From Euphorbia lathyris (lineage: Eukaryota; Streptophyta; Magnoliopsida; Malpighiales; Euphorbiaceae): a stretch of DNA of 64,000 nt. The position numbers and the translations under genes are program-made. The notes below the pieces were generated by a model. That model did not search any database. It was not told the DNA's origin and saw only the letters and a list, made by a program, of their open reading frames with translations. Numbering within the stretch: the first letter of the stretch is position 1; each line of letters begins with the position of its first letter. Positions 1 through 12,239 of this stretch are shown here, in pieces. The stretch spans positions 36,365,501 to 36,429,500 of the forward strand of contig NC_088918.1 in assembly GCF_963576675.1 (NCBI RefSeq). Direction: 5' to 3'.

Positions 1-233
1 GAAATGCGACAATTTCGTCACAAATGCGACAACAATGGACGAAAATGAAAATAAAATTATGCAAAATAGAGGAAATTGAAACGATACCATTAAAGATGAA
101 GAAAGAGGCAAAACCAACGAGAAAAGCAAGCGTATAAGCAAAAAATATACCATTTGTACGGGAAATTGAACATAATATGTCAAAAATCTCAAAAATCGTT
201 AACGATTGGTATAAGAAATTGAAGAAGTTGAAA

Positions 234-345
234 CGAAGAAGAAGAAGAACAACAAGAAGAAGAAGAGCAAGAAGCGGATGAAGCGGAGGAGGAGGAGGAA
301 GAAGAAGAAGAAGAAGAAGAAGAAGAAGAAGAAGAAGAAGAAGAT
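234..345. repeat. GAA/GAG-rich microsatellite
   Basis: A purine-only stretch of imperfect then perfect GAA triplets, running into GATCGATCG. It has no coding signal and is a simple repeat. The sequence from 1 to about 900 around it is AT-rich, and I recognise nothing else there. Confidence 0.9.
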
Positions 346-909
346 CGATCGATTCATCAAATAGAACTAAGGTTAGTTTTGTCCAAAATGGGTGAAAGTG
401 TCTAATTTGGTAACTTTGAGATAAGGTGGGTTAGATATGTAAATTGGGGTCCTTGATTGGGTCAGATTAGTAATTATCCCCATTTTATATACATCATAAT
501 CTGACTAAAAAATTAGTGACCATTAAATAAAATATGTAAAAGAAATCTTTGTTATCACGATGGTAACAGGTATGGCTGGTATGAAATTTTATGCACGCAT
601 TAAATTTATATGATGTACACCTTTCATTTGTTTATAATTTTCTCAATTTTTGTTTACCATTTTATTTGTGGGCTTCATTTGCAAAATCTTGTCAAAATTT
701 GTTTAAATTAAATTGAATATCTAATTAATATAAGCGAGCTGCCTAATCTTCTCAAATTCTGATATCTAATCACTATTATATAATGTTTTGCCTTCTCTCC
801 AACTCTAACCAAGAATAGACTAATTTTCTGATTATGCAATTTAATTTAATAATCCGGATCTTATATATAAAAGAAATAAATGATTGTGACATTTATTTTA
901 ATTATGTAG

Positions 910-1330
910 CTTACAAACTCCTTGAATAAGGAGATCGTATAAGTACAACATGAAAATAGAAGGAATATAACATCATAAAAGTAATACAAGAGCCACAAAA
1001 GAAAGAAAAAGACAAAGAGAAAAAATAATCATAAAAGGTACAACAAACACAAATAAAAGATAAAACATATAATTCTCGTAAATCTAAATCCGTAGAGAAG
1101 TAGCTGCACTCCCATCTTTATCATTTAGTCCTTCCGAAACTTCGGATCTGAGTCATTTCTTTTGCAACTACGTAGATCTAGTGATCTACAAATAAGACTT
1201 ACCGTTTCCGCTCTTGCTAAACCCCAAAATGGTAAAAATGAAAATACAATAGAGAACAAATGCAATTCAAACGGATTAAGAGATCTGATAAAAAAATATA
1301 AACTTCACTAAAATAAAATTAACAAGAGGA
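910..1330 (-). repeat. Dispersed repeat family R1, copy 1
   Basis: This segment, read on the minus strand, matches 9061-9670 (+) and 22815-23475 (-). Shared landmarks are the words for 'gagcggaaa', a GATC-rich core around a GTAGATCT...AGATCTAC palindrome, 'gactcagatccgaa' and 'aaatgatgaag'. No protein is evident. The CT-rich end and the other end near 'aagttaatga' in the fuller copies would fit the untranslated ends of a deleted LINE, but that is a guess. The copy ends where the LINE fragment at 1345 begins. Confidence 0.6.
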
Positions 1331-1344
1331 ATATCCATTGGTTT

Positions 1345-2880
1345 GATTAGGCGAAGTATATACTAGTAAAGACAAATGGATTAGAGTTTCGAGATCTTCA
1401 GGATTTTAATTTTTCATTATTAGGTGAACAAGGTAGAAAGTTTATTAGTAATTCATATATCTTAGTGAGCCATTTGTTCAAAGCTAAATACTACCCTAAC
1501 GAGTGTTTACTTTCTTCCAAGTTAGACAATAATCCTAGTATGGTTTGGACAAATGTGTGGAGTTCTATTGAGGTCTTGAATCAATGTTTACGGTGGACAA
1601 TTGGGAGACAAGATAAGATGTCTATTTGGAAGGATATTTGGTTTGCTAATGATGATAATCAAATGGTTGCATCACGTAATACTGAGGCGAATTGTAATGA
1701 TATTGTGAGTTTCCTTTTTATTCGGGTACGAGACTTTGGGATCAAGGAAAAGTCGAGAGTTGATTCAATCAATCAAAGGCGAATATCATTTTCAATATGG
1801 TGTTACCTTTCTCGGATACGGATGACTATCTCATTTGACATTTCTCAGATAACGGGTTGTACTCATCAAAAGCTGGGTATCATATTATTTAGTATAGTAT
1901 GGTGCAAAGCCGAAAAGGATGAATAAATTTATGAAGCTTAGTCCTTCCACATAAACTGAAGTTTTTCCTTTGGAGATTTTATACTAAACGATGTCTGCTT
2001 GAATTCGCCTCATTAGGAAGCATGTTAGTATTGCGATTGGATGTCTTTTTTGTACGAATCACGTTGAACACGACTGTCATCTCTTTGCGAGATGTTCATA
2101 CGCGAAGCAATGTTGGGCAGCAGTTTAGTTACCAGCTCCAAGAGCGGAATGGGAACACGTCGAAGATTGGCTTATTGATTTGTGTGAAGCAGCAAATCCA
2201 AAATATGTATGTATTTCGGCAGTGGTTCTCTGGTCGATCTGGACACGGAGGAATGCTTAGCTTTGGTCGAAGTCGTGTCTGAATCCCAGCAACGATGTAA
2301 GAAGTTCAATGTTATTTTTACATGATTTACGTCAAGGGTAGAGGACCGATATTGAATCTGCGATGACTGGAGATCAGAATAGTAAGCATACGCAGAATTT
2401 CTAGAGAAAACTAGTAGAAGGGCGGGTGAAATGCAATGTGAACGCATCTAGTTTTCAGACCTCCTCTCATTTTGGTATGGGTTATGTTCTACAGAATCAC
2501 GAGGGTCTGTTTCTAGCTTGTTATAGCTCAGTCTCGGATGGCTTGATATCGCCCAACCTAGCTGAAGCGTTGGCATTACAAAACGATATTACTTGGGCAT
2601 CTTCTTTAGGCTACAACAATATCGATTTTGAAATTGACGTAAAAGGAGTGGTGAATAGTTGGTGTTTGAGCTACAAGGATTTTATGGAGTATGATGGAGT
2701 AGTTCAAGATCAAGGAACTTCTTTAGCATCATCTGACTTGTTTGGTGACGTTTGTTCCTCGATTAACGAACGGAGTTGCTTATAAGTTAGCCCATCATTC
2801 TCGTTCTAATAGTAATCATTTTATTGCCTTTAATTCCTAATTTCTTAGAGAAAACTTTATATAAAGATGTATGTGTTTTG
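1345..2880 (+). pseudogene. LINE (non-LTR) 3' fragment: RT C-terminus, zinc-binding region, RNase H-like domain
   Basis: The broken frames read like the end of a plant L1-type polyprotein. A region resembling 'GLEFRDLQDFNFSLLGEQG' near 1380-1430 is followed at 1465-1926 by the post-RT segment (FKAKYYP...W..IW...I..G.....IW.D.W). Frames at 2426-2785 match the RNase H-like domain seen at the LINE C-terminus (NVDAS-like start, GMGYVLQNHEG, ALALQ, EID...V). Frames change several times, so the copy is dead and 5'-truncated. Its 3' untranslated tail resumes at 8505-8546 (TTTTGATCTTAATAAAGTGC..., then A-rich) beyond the LTR element inserted at 2881. The assignment is from residue patterns only. Confidence 0.8.
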
Positions 2881-3389
2881 TGATACAGATTGAAAGCGAT
2901 AAATGGAGGTTTTAATCGTAAACCAACAAAGAGTTTCTTCTCTAGCTAAACTAGAATGAGTGAATCCCAATAACAAGGTATAAACCTCAGCTCTCAAAGA
3001 GAATAATGTTGATTGATAAAAGTTGCCGTCATTCTTACAAAATGAGGGTTTAAATACTTCCCTCTAATAATGACAAAAGACAAAGATTACCCCTACTAGG
3101 GTTACATTCAGGTTATCGACTGAAGGGTAAAATGGGTGATACGCCCCGACAATCGGTACAATGGTATAGGTACGGATTGTCAGGGTTGTGGGTGAATTAC
3201 TTCGGGAGCAAGTAGTCCGAGAGATCCGCCCAGGGTAGATGTTGATACGCCTCCTTGCGTACTCCTAGATTCGCCCCGCTGGCTTGTCCTAGGGATCCGC
3301 TCTCCTAGGTACAACCTTCGTGAGCCTGATGTCTTGGGGATCCGCCAGAGCGCCTGTGATCAGTGATCTTAGTTAGGATGTCCGCATCA
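2881..3389 (-). repeat. 3' LTR of the Ty3 element
   Basis: 509 bp. In element orientation it starts TGATGCGG and ends CTGTATCA. It pairs with 7996-8504 at about 98% identity by eye. Confidence 0.95.
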
Positions 3390-6300
3390 TTCTCTCCTTT
3401 TTTAAAAGAGCTCGGCACTGATTCGCCCTGTTTGAACTCCAAAGGACCATCCGACTTCCATGGGCTAAGGTCACGGATGTTGAATGTTGGTGAGATTTTA
3501 CCAAGCCAGTTCGGCAATGCTATATGATAGGCATTGGCATTGACCTTCTTGGTGATCTTATATGGCCCGTATTTCCTAGGCCGAAGCTTGCTACTAGCGG
3601 CGTTGGCGAGTCTCTCTTTGCCCAAGTATACCATAACCTCATCCCCGACTTCAAACTGTAGGTCCCTGCGGTGTTCATCCACCTTGGTCTTTAATTTCTG
3701 ATTTCTTTCCTCAAGAGTCTCTTTCACCTCTTGGTGCATCTGTATATAATCCTTGGCCAACTGGTTGGCGGTCACATTTCCTTTGGGAAGATGGGCTATA
3801 TCAAGGACGTGATTCGGGGTCTTTGTGTATACCACTTCAAATGGAGATCTCCCGATTCCCGAATGGACAGAGCCGTTGTAGGCGAACTCAGCTTGGGCTA
3901 AAACCACATCCCACATCCTGGGCTTATCCTTACATTTGCTGCGCAGTAAGTTTCCCAAAGTTCTATTGACCACTTCTGTCTGTCCGTCTGTTTGAGGGTG
4001 GGCGGTGGTGCTAAATTTCAGAGACGTATCAAACAGAGCCCACAACGTCCGCCAGAAATGACTGAGGAACTTCGTATCACGATCTGAGACAATGCTCTTA
4101 GGTACGCTATGTAACCTTACAATCTCTTTGAAGAATAGCTTCGCTATTGCCGAAGCATCATTAGTCTTGCGACATGGTATGAAGTGAGCCATCTTTAAAA
4201 ACCGATCAACCACGACAAAGATGGAATCCATGCCCCTCTGAGTTTTGGGTAACCCTAGGACAAAGTCCATGGACAGATCCTCCCAGATGGTTTCTGGCAC
4301 AGGCAAAGGTAGCAGCAAGCCAGCATTTGTAGTGCGTCCCTTGGCGGACTGGCAGATATAGCATCGTTCTACTAAGTAGGCAACATCTCTCCTCATCTTA
4401 GGCCAGAAATAACGGGAACTCGCTGCTTCATAAGTCTTGTCTCGCCCAAAATGCCCTCCAAGGGATCCGCCATGTAGATCCCGAACAACCTTCTCGCGAA
4501 TGGAGGTGCAAGGTAAGCAAAGCTGGTTGCCCCTCATGATATACTCATCCATCAGGTGATACGCTCCATCCCCATGCTGGTTCTTACACTTTTCCCAGAC
4601 ACTGCCAAAATCAGGGTCCGCCGCATATTCTCCTCGAATGTGTTCAAAACAATCGGTCCCGAGGTTGACTGCCTTTATTAGCGATACCCTTCTACTCAAG
4701 GCGTCCGCCACCTTGTTCCGTTTTCCAGCCTTATGGATAAGCTTATAGGGGAACTTATCTATGAAGGCGGACCACCGGGCATGCATGGAGCTTCGAAGTT
4801 GCTTCTGACTTCCCAGGTACTTGAGAGCTTGATGGTGAGTGTAGAGGATGAATTATTTTCCCACCAAGTAATGCTCCCATACTTTCAACGCCCTCACTAC
4901 AGCATAAAACTCTTGATCATACGTTGCCCACTTTTGCTGTGCTTCACAGAGCTTCTCACTGAAGTATGCAATGGGCCTCTTTTCTTGCATCAAGACACCA
5001 CCAATCCCAACTCCACTGGCATCACACTCAACTTCGAACAGCTTATCAAAATTGGGATACGCCAGCACTGGCGTTGTACTCAGCTTTTCCTTGATCAAGG
5101 CGAAGCTCTCTTCTTGGGCGTCCGCCCACTCGAACCCCCTTCCTTTTTTCAAACATTCTGTCAACGGGGCCACTATGGAACTGAAGTTCTTAATGAATCG
5201 GCGATAAAACGTTGCTAGCCCATGAAAACTCCTGATATCCCCCACGTTCCTCGGAGTGGGCCATTCTCGGATGGCTCTTACCTTCTCCCCATCAACTTGG
5301 ACCCCATCGCCACTAACCACGAACCCGAGGAAAACCAGACTTTCCATGATGAAATCACACTTCTTAGTGTTGGCGTATAGCTGGTGTTTCCGTAATAGGT
5401 CAAACACTATCCGTAAGTGCTCCACATGCTCTGCCAAGGTCTCACTATGAATCATGATGTCATCAAAATACACAACTACAAACTTTCCAATCACTGGGCG
5501 AAGCACTTGATTCATCAGCCTCATAAAAGTACTGGGGGCGTTGGTCATCCCAAATGGCATAACTAACCATTCATACAATCCATCTCTCGTCTTGAAGGCG
5601 GTCTTCCACTCATCCCCAGATCGGATTCGTATCTGATGATAACCACTCCTGAGATCAATCTTGGAGAAGACTCGAGATCCGCCAAGTTGGTCCAGCATGT
5701 CATCCAACCTTGGAATCGGGAACTTGTACTTGATGGTGATCTTGTTAATATCCCTACTGTCAACACACATCCGCCAAGACCCATCCTTCTTCGGTGTAAG
5801 TAAAGCTGGAACGGCGCAAGGACTCATACTCTCCCTAACGTATCCCATCTCGATGAGTTCCTCCACTTTCTGTCTCATGATGTCATTCTCCTTTGGGCTC
5901 ATTCGATAGTGTGGGAGGCTTGGTAAACTAGCCCCGGGCACAAGATCGATATGATGTTGGATGTCCCTCAAAGGTGGTAACCCACTTGGCAGTTCGTTAG
6001 GGAACAGATCCTGATATTCACCAAGTAGGCGGGTCATTTCATTCGGCATCTCCCTTTCGTCCCTTTGGGCGGATTCGTGATTCGCCTTAACCATTACCAC
6101 ATACACCATTTGGCTCTTTTCACATTCGCTGACAAACGATTTGTGTATAGGACAGACTACCAAAGTAGATTTCTCATCGGCCTTTGGCTCTCTCATCATT
6201 GGCGTAAGGACGAACTTCACCCCATTCTTCACAAATCTGTAAGTGTTCTCTCTTCCTGCATGGGTGGCATCGTTATCAAACTGCCAGGGTCGACCCAACA

Positions 6301-7954
6301 ATAGGTGGCAGGCATCCATATCGACCACATCACAACAGACTTCATCACTGTTATCACCAATCATAATAGGTACCCTGCATCTCTGGGTCACCCTAAGCTC
6401 ACCCACGTTTTTGATCCATCCCACTCTATAAGGGTCGGGATGCGCCTCCGCCAACAACCCGAACTTCTGAACGGCGCTGCTGCTCACAATATTCTCTTGG
6501 CTCCCACTATCTATTATCACATTGCATCGCCCTCCTTTCACAAGACAGTGGGTCCTGAATAGGCGGTGCCTCTGATCTCCCTCTATCCGGCTGGAGACTA
6601 ACAGACGTCGTACCACATGAATGACGTATCTCTCTTCATCCGCCTCATCATCATCTTCTCCCAGGGGTTCGCAAAATACTCCATCCCCTTCATCATAGTC
6701 ATCCTCATACCTCTCCACCATGTTGGCGCTCTTCCTCCTAGGACATTCGTTGGATCTATGGCCTGGCTCATTGCACCGAAAACATTTGAAAGGTGCTGGC
6801 CTCGCATACGGATTGTTGCTCTTAGGTGGTATAGGTGCTTCCTTATATGGCCTAGTATCTCCAACAGATCCCCTTCCCACACTGTTAACCTTGCCCCCAC
6901 TGGCACTCGCCACCTGCTTGCCTTTGTCGTAAGACTTCACGTTATCTCTTCCTCCAGGCGTATACTCAGTAGTGGCGGACCTCTTGGATCTCCCGGTCAG
7001 TTGGGATTCAGCCTTGAGGGCTAAATTCCTAGCATCTTGTACTCGAACCACCATCTGTGTGCCAATACGATCCTGGATGTTGTATCTTAACCCTTCTAGA
7101 TACCTAGAGGTCTTCTGGCTTTCAGTTTCAGACAAGTTGGCTCTCGCCGAAAGCCTTAAGAACTCAGAAGTATACTCATGGACACTTCGGGTCCCTTGAG
7201 AGCATCCCCTGTAGGAGCTGTAAATATACTGCTCATAATCCGGCGGTAAGAACCGCTCCCTCAACATCGCCTTCATCCGTAGCCAAGATCGAATCAGATC
7301 TCTGCCCCCTCTTCTTCTTTCTTCCCTCATCTGATCCCACCAAACTGATGCGCCACCCTTCAGGCGATACTCCACCAGCCTTACTTTCCTCTCATCAGGA
7401 ATCCCAGCATACTCAAAGAAATGTTCAACTTCCGATAACCAGTCTAAGAACCCCTCTATATCCAGTTCGCCTCCAAAAGGCGGTAAGTCTATTTTTAGCT
7501 TAAAGGCATCATCTCTATCAAAGTTCCCTAGACCTGGGTATCCCCTAGCAACCTCCACACGTCGGTTGTCAACAGGCCCAACATCCCTCATAGTTCTAAC
7601 GGTATCATCATTTCCGATACCCTCAAAGTCATCACTATCACTATCAGCGTTATGCACAATGACAAAGTTGGGTCTTCTTACCTCAGGATCCCTAGGACCC
7701 ATTTGTGGAAGCGGTTGTTCACGGACTCCCTCATTTCTCTGGGTCAGTCCTCCCGCAGTGGGTCGGATTATCGCCAGAACCTCCAGCTTGAAGTTTTCGA
7801 AGGAGGTGGTTAGCTCCAGGAATCGTTGGTCGGTTTGCCTCTGCCGCTCATGGCTGACTTGGATCTGCTCCGCGAGGTGCTCCCTCAGCTCCTCATACCT
7901 CCGGTCACTGGTTTCCATGGAATCTTGCGGTTGTCGGGGTTGAACCATTGCCAA
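3305..7954 (-). pseudogene. Ty3 gag-protease-RT-RNase H-integrase polyprotein with one in-frame stop
   Basis: One frame of 1,550 codons is broken only by TAA at 4853-4855. Residues are numbered from the ATG at 7954. Gag occupies the N-terminus, with a zinc knuckle [14 protein letters not shown] at about 391-404. The protease motif DSGS is at 482-485. RT contains [14 protein letters not shown] (about 721-734) and the catalytic YFDD at 829-832. RNase H spans the stop. The downstream part has HKAGKRNKVADALSRR, an HHCC finger ending CYICQ and DDE-type integrase blocks (MDFVLGLP, VSDRDTKF, FAYN). The stop falls where related proteins have a sense codon after GK, so it looks like a point mutation and the frame resumes without a shift. 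The frame runs 85 bp into the 3' LTR. The copy is probably non-functional, but its LTRs, primer site and most domains remain. Confidence 0.93.
3390..3405 (-). other. Polypurine tract
   Basis: On the minus strand an AAAAAAGGAGAGA run immediately precedes the 3' LTR. This is the expected position and composition for the plus-strand primer. Confidence 0.85.
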
Positions 7955-7981
7955 AAGAAGTTTCGGGTCAGGAAACGATTG

Positions 7982-7993
7982 GCTCTGATACCA
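7982..7993 (-). other. Primer-binding site, initiator tRNA-Met type
   Basis: On the minus strand this reads TGGTATCAGAGC, the classic plant retrotransposon site complementary to the 3' end of initiator tRNA-Met. It lies two bases from the 5' LTR. Confidence 0.93.
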
Positions 7994-7995
7994 AC

Positions 7996-8504
7996 TGATA
8001 CAGATTGAAAGCGATAAATTGAGGTTTTAATCGTAAACCAACAAAGAGTTTCTTCTCTAGCTAAACTAGAAGGAGTGAATCCCAATAACAAGGTATAAAC
8101 CTCAGCTCTCAAAGAGAATAATGTTGATTGATAAAAGTTGCCGTCATTCTTACAAAATGAGGGTTTAAATACTCCCCTCTAATAATGACAAAAGACAAAG
8201 ATTACCCCTACTAGGGTTACATTCAGGTTATCGACTGAAGGGTAAAATGGGTGATACGCCCCGACAATCGGTACAATGGTACAGGTACGGATTGTCAGGG
8301 TTGTGGGTGAATTACTTCGGGAGCAAGTAGTCCGAGAGATCCGCCCAGGGTAGATGTTGATACGCCTCCTTGCGTACTCCTAGATTCGCCCCGCTGGCTT
8401 GTCCTGGGGATCCGCCCTCCTAAGTACAACCTTCGTGAGCCTGATGTCTTGAGGATCCGCCAGAGCGCCTGCGATCAGTGATCTTAGTTAGGATGTCCGC
8501 ATCA
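7996..8504 (-). repeat. 5' LTR of the Ty3 element
   Basis: 509-bp partner of 2881-3389, with the same TG...CA ends. The TTTTG duplication follows at 8505-8509. Confidence 0.95.
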
Positions 8505-8546
8505 TTTTGATCTTAATAAAGTGCTATTTTCTCAATTAAAAAATTC

Positions 8547-9060
8547 CATTAAGTTGAACTCAAAATTACATCACATCAATTACTAAAAATAAGTCAAAGA
8601 ACAAATGCCCAATATTTTAAAATAAATCATGGATGCAATAGAATTTACATGATGAGAAACGAACAGAAATTAAGAATATAAATTTGAGACGTTTGGCACA
8701 ATATTCACAATCCATCAAAAAAGAAAAGAATCCGTAAGGATGAAGAATATGCTAAACTTGTCGGCCAAATTCATAAGAAAAACAAATCTCATTGAAAAAG
8801 ATAAATTTCCTTTACTAGAAATTTTTCTACTTCTTCTATTCTATTATCTGTTATCCAATGAAAAGTGGTGGATTTTACTCCTCTAATTCCTCACTAATAG
8901 CTTAATATATGTGAAAATAATAATAATAAAAAAAATCATATTTGTATTAGAAATTGAATCATATTGGGTATATAAAACAAGTTTAACAAAAGAAAAATGA
9001 AATTTTAAGCTAATTTAAAATATAATATTTATATAATTTGAATAACTATACCAACATTTC
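8547..9060. other. AT-rich interval, nothing recognised
   Basis: No frame, TIR or LTR signal seen. It follows the A-rich tail of the interrupted LINE. Confidence 0.5.
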
Positions 9061-9670
9061 TAGAGAGAGAGGTCCCTTGTTCTCTCTACTTTTTCTTCTT
9101 CTCAGATTCCGTCATTGTTGCTATTACTACCGTCACCGTAACTTTTTCAGGTCTATTTAGAGGAGGAAGAATGAATGTTGTCTTCCTTCTTCCTCCCGTT
9201 TATATTTTAGTATTCGTTTTTAGTTTCCGATTTACCTTTTTTTTGTTAGTTTAAAATCTATATACCTTCTTGAACTTATTTTCCATCAAATCTACATCTA
9301 TTAGCTATACTTCTTTATTTTATTCTTTTTCGGTCTTAGTAAGAGCGGAAAAGGTCCATCTTGTCCGTAGATCTATAGATCTACGTAGTTGCAAAACAGA
9401 AATGACTCAGATCCGAATGTCCGGAAGAACCTAAATGATGAAGTGTGGATTACAACGGGTTTTCAACGGGATTCAACTTACGAGAAATATATGATTTCTA
9501 TGTTTGTTGTATTTGTATCTTTTATGATTTTTTGTAGTCTTTTTTATTGTTTTTTATAGTCTATTTTTTTCAATTTATGGATCTTATACTGACTGTAGTC
9601 TGTATGAGAGGGAAGTTTTATTCCTCTTTATTTTCATGCTATATTTGTACTTTTTAAGTTAATGATATAT
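9061..9670 (+). repeat. Dispersed repeat family R1, copy 2
   Basis: The best-preserved copy. It starts in a GAGAGAG/CTCTCT stretch and contains the perfect 20-bp palindrome CGTAGATCTATAGATCTACG at 9366-9385. Then come 'actcagatccgaatgtccgg' and a T-rich end near 'aagttaatgatatatgac'. The copies at 910-1330 and 22815-23475 lie in the opposite orientation. No complete ORF is present. The class is unresolved; a LINE reduced to its untranslated regions is one possibility. Confidence 0.65.
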
Positions 9671-10390
9671 GACATTTTTATATAAAAAAAATCAAAATTA
9701 CAGAATTGTGGAAACTCACCAAATTTCTTTTTAATGTGTTCAAGATCTTTTTTTAATGCTTTTGTGTGTATAAAATCCATTAATGTTCATTCAACTTTTT
9801 CTCAAACTTAAAAACTCTTTTAATGCTTTTCTATAGGGCTGATGAATATCCCATCCTTAAAAGTCCTAATTCATATTGGTAATTAGGAAGTTCAAACAAA
9901 AACATGAATCAATTTCTAATAAAATAGTGGATTTCTTCGTGAGTCCAACCGAATTGTTTAACACAGTTTGTTACATATGATTAATCCGAGTACGAAAACA
10001 TGTAAACAATAAAACTTTATTAATAGAAATTAAGTGAAAGTACACGAAAGTTTAAAGAGTATGGTGTTAGAAATCTGAGACCTGTATTAACAATCTTCTT
10101 CACTTAATCAAAAAATAAAATGAGTATGAAAATATGTAAAAACAATAAAACTATTGATTAATGGAAATTAAGTGAAATGAATGGGACAACTGGCCCAACG
10201 ATTTAAGATTGGGACATGCTTAAAGTGAGGTTCAAACCATCACTCTTAGTTAAGGATGGAAGAACTTTTAATGTTGGACCACATCCCTTGGGTTGGTATT
10301 CCTTCTTTATAAACTTGTATAAGACATTGTAACTTAATTTTATATTATCTTTATTTTATTTCATTTTATTTGAAACAAAAGAGAATGCAT
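9671..10390. other. AT-rich interval, nothing recognised
   Basis: No coding or mobile-element signature that I can support. Confidence 0.45.
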
Positions 10391-11300
10391 TAAACAGTAT
10401 CACAATAGAAAAACATGAAGAATAAAAATATGGGAACATTAGACCCCTCCCTAAATTCAGACATAGAATGACCCGCCCTGGCTAAGATATGGACAACCTC
10501 ATTCGCCGAATGACCAATAAAATTGACACAGACGTTATTAAAAGACGCCAAAAGACATTTACAAGCATCAATATATAAGCCATAAGAAGAATAAAAGCTC
10601 TCTTGGCTGAAATGATCAACAACAGACTAAGCATTTGACTCCATCACAACACCTATCACAAACCTTGTTCTTCAACCAGTTAAGTGTCTATCTAGAACCA
10701 ACAGTTTCACTTTCACAGGTGTGGAAAATGCCATGAATACTGCCTGAAAAGGCACAACAAAAATTATTGTTGAAATCTAGTAAAACAACTCTTATGCCGA
10801 CATGACACATTCCCTGAATAATTGATGCATCCACATTTAACTTTAAAAATGACGCAATTAGACGAAACCAAATAGCCAAACCTGAACTTTGACTGTTGAT
10901 AGAAATTTTATAAACATTTAAACTTCTTCTTTAAGCATCATGTCAGCCTTTCAAAGTTTTACAAGCCAAATGAATAACACCACTAGCCCTAATAAGATTG
11001 TCACCCCAAACGACACTATTGAGCCCAAACCAAATACTCCAAATAACCACATCGAACACACAACAACGGGTCTAATTAGATTCGGAAAAATGCACTTCAA
11101 CCAATCCCCAAAGCAAGTAAAGCTACCTGTTGAAATTAGATGCAAACAAAAAAATTCCAGACTGAAACAACATAAGAACAACTACCAAAAATATCTACGG
11201 ATGGTGTTCTTGGGACAGCTAAGGAGTGGATTAATAAGTGTTATTGAGACATTCCACTTGATGTTGGTGACGAATGGAAAAAGAATTCCAAAATGAGTGA
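10391..11300 (-). pseudogene. LINE C-terminal remnant (RNase H-like)
   Basis: The minus strand at 10688-10879 encodes a FLKLNVDASI...GIRVVLLDFNNNF pattern, the start of the LINE RNase H-like domain. Beyond it, broken frames at 10430-10560 read NNVCVNFIGHSANEVVHILARAG-like sequence, the usual end of that domain. Upstream, 10951-11181 in shifted frames resembles the tryptophan-rich linker before it (DWLKCIF, IW). Stops and frame changes are frequent, so it is an old dead copy. It is too degraded to tie to any other LINE in the window. Confidence 0.6.
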
Positions 11301-12239
11301 CATGGAGGATTTAAGCACAACATCGGTCCTTGTAGTTTTAAATTTTGACAAGAGGTCAGGAGTTGAGTGAAATTTTAATGAGATTGAAATCGATGATTAG
11401 ATTTTCATATATTTGAGCAAAATGAGGCTTGCAAATTGATCCCTTGGAAACTTCAACCTTAGGAGTATGGTCCTTTGAAAGTTGTAAAAGAGTTGAACCC
11501 AAACGCGTGTTCAATAGTTCTTCCGCACTGGTTGAGAAAGGGACCTCTACTTGGTTTCATGTGAAAGATTTGAGTCCATCTACTTTGGATGCCTCTCTTC
11601 CTTTTCAAGAGAGAGTGTATGATGAGGGAATCAAGTCGGGAAAGACGAGAAAACAAACAATTGGAAGCCATTAAGTCAAGAGGGACACAAAATGGACCAT
11701 CAATGGGGTCGAAGACAAGACGAATAAGCCAAAATACACTAACTTTTTGAGTCAATAATTTGACTCGTCGAGTCACACCAAAGGAGAAAACATAATGTTT
11801 CAAACGAGTTTCCAGATTCGACACTCCTTTATATTTTGTACATAAATTCTTCATACGAGTTTGGATAAATGTGATTCAAGTTGTTATGGAAAGTTAAGAT
11901 ATAAAGCTATTACTTCTATTTTTTGCATTTTTCAAAATCGAGTCGAATGGATAGTCATATGCTTAGATGGGTAGGGGGGATTACAGGTTTAAATGTTATT
12001 TCTTTATGTTTTTAACATTTATTTGTTTCCTTATGTTTAATTAGTTGGGCTTTGATGTAATTTTACGCTTCAGGGTTAGAGGGGTTTATCATATCATTTA
12101 ATCAAATTTTAGATTCTTTCTTTGAGAGTTAAGGTCTATAACTAAGATTTGGAGATTTTCCAATTCCTTTAAGTTAAACTTGAAAATTATTTGTTGGTTT
12201 AAGATCAAAATCTTCATTATTTATTTCTCTCAATCTCTC
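11301..12239. other. Unassigned interval
   Basis: Short open frames occur on both strands at 11429-11854, but they overlap each other and show no family pattern. The stretch may be the decayed interior of the Ty3 element whose end lies at 12240-13442. Confidence 0.4.

Larger units (their letters stand above)
2881..8504 (-). mobile_element. Nearly intact Ty3 (Gypsy) LTR-retrotransposon
   Basis: A complete 5.6-kb element in reverse orientation. Two 509-bp LTRs (2881-3389 and 7996-8504) start TG and end CA and differ at about nine positions by eye. Both sides are flanked by the same five bases TTTTG (2876-2880 and 8505-8509), a standard integrase footprint. A methionine-initiator-type primer site lies next to the right LTR and a purine tract next to the left LTR. 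One long gag-pol frame fills the interior. The element sits inside the 3' tail of the LINE fragment 1345-2880. Low LTR divergence (about 1.8%) implies a young insertion, of the order of a million years at usual plant rates. The integrase tail looks like CRM or Galadriel-type chromoviruses but no chromodomain is evident, so the clade is uncertain. Confidence 0.96.

Noticed and set aside
4733..7943. Many plus-strand frames across the Ty3 polyprotein
   Set aside because: They are antisense shadows of gag-pol with no independent support.
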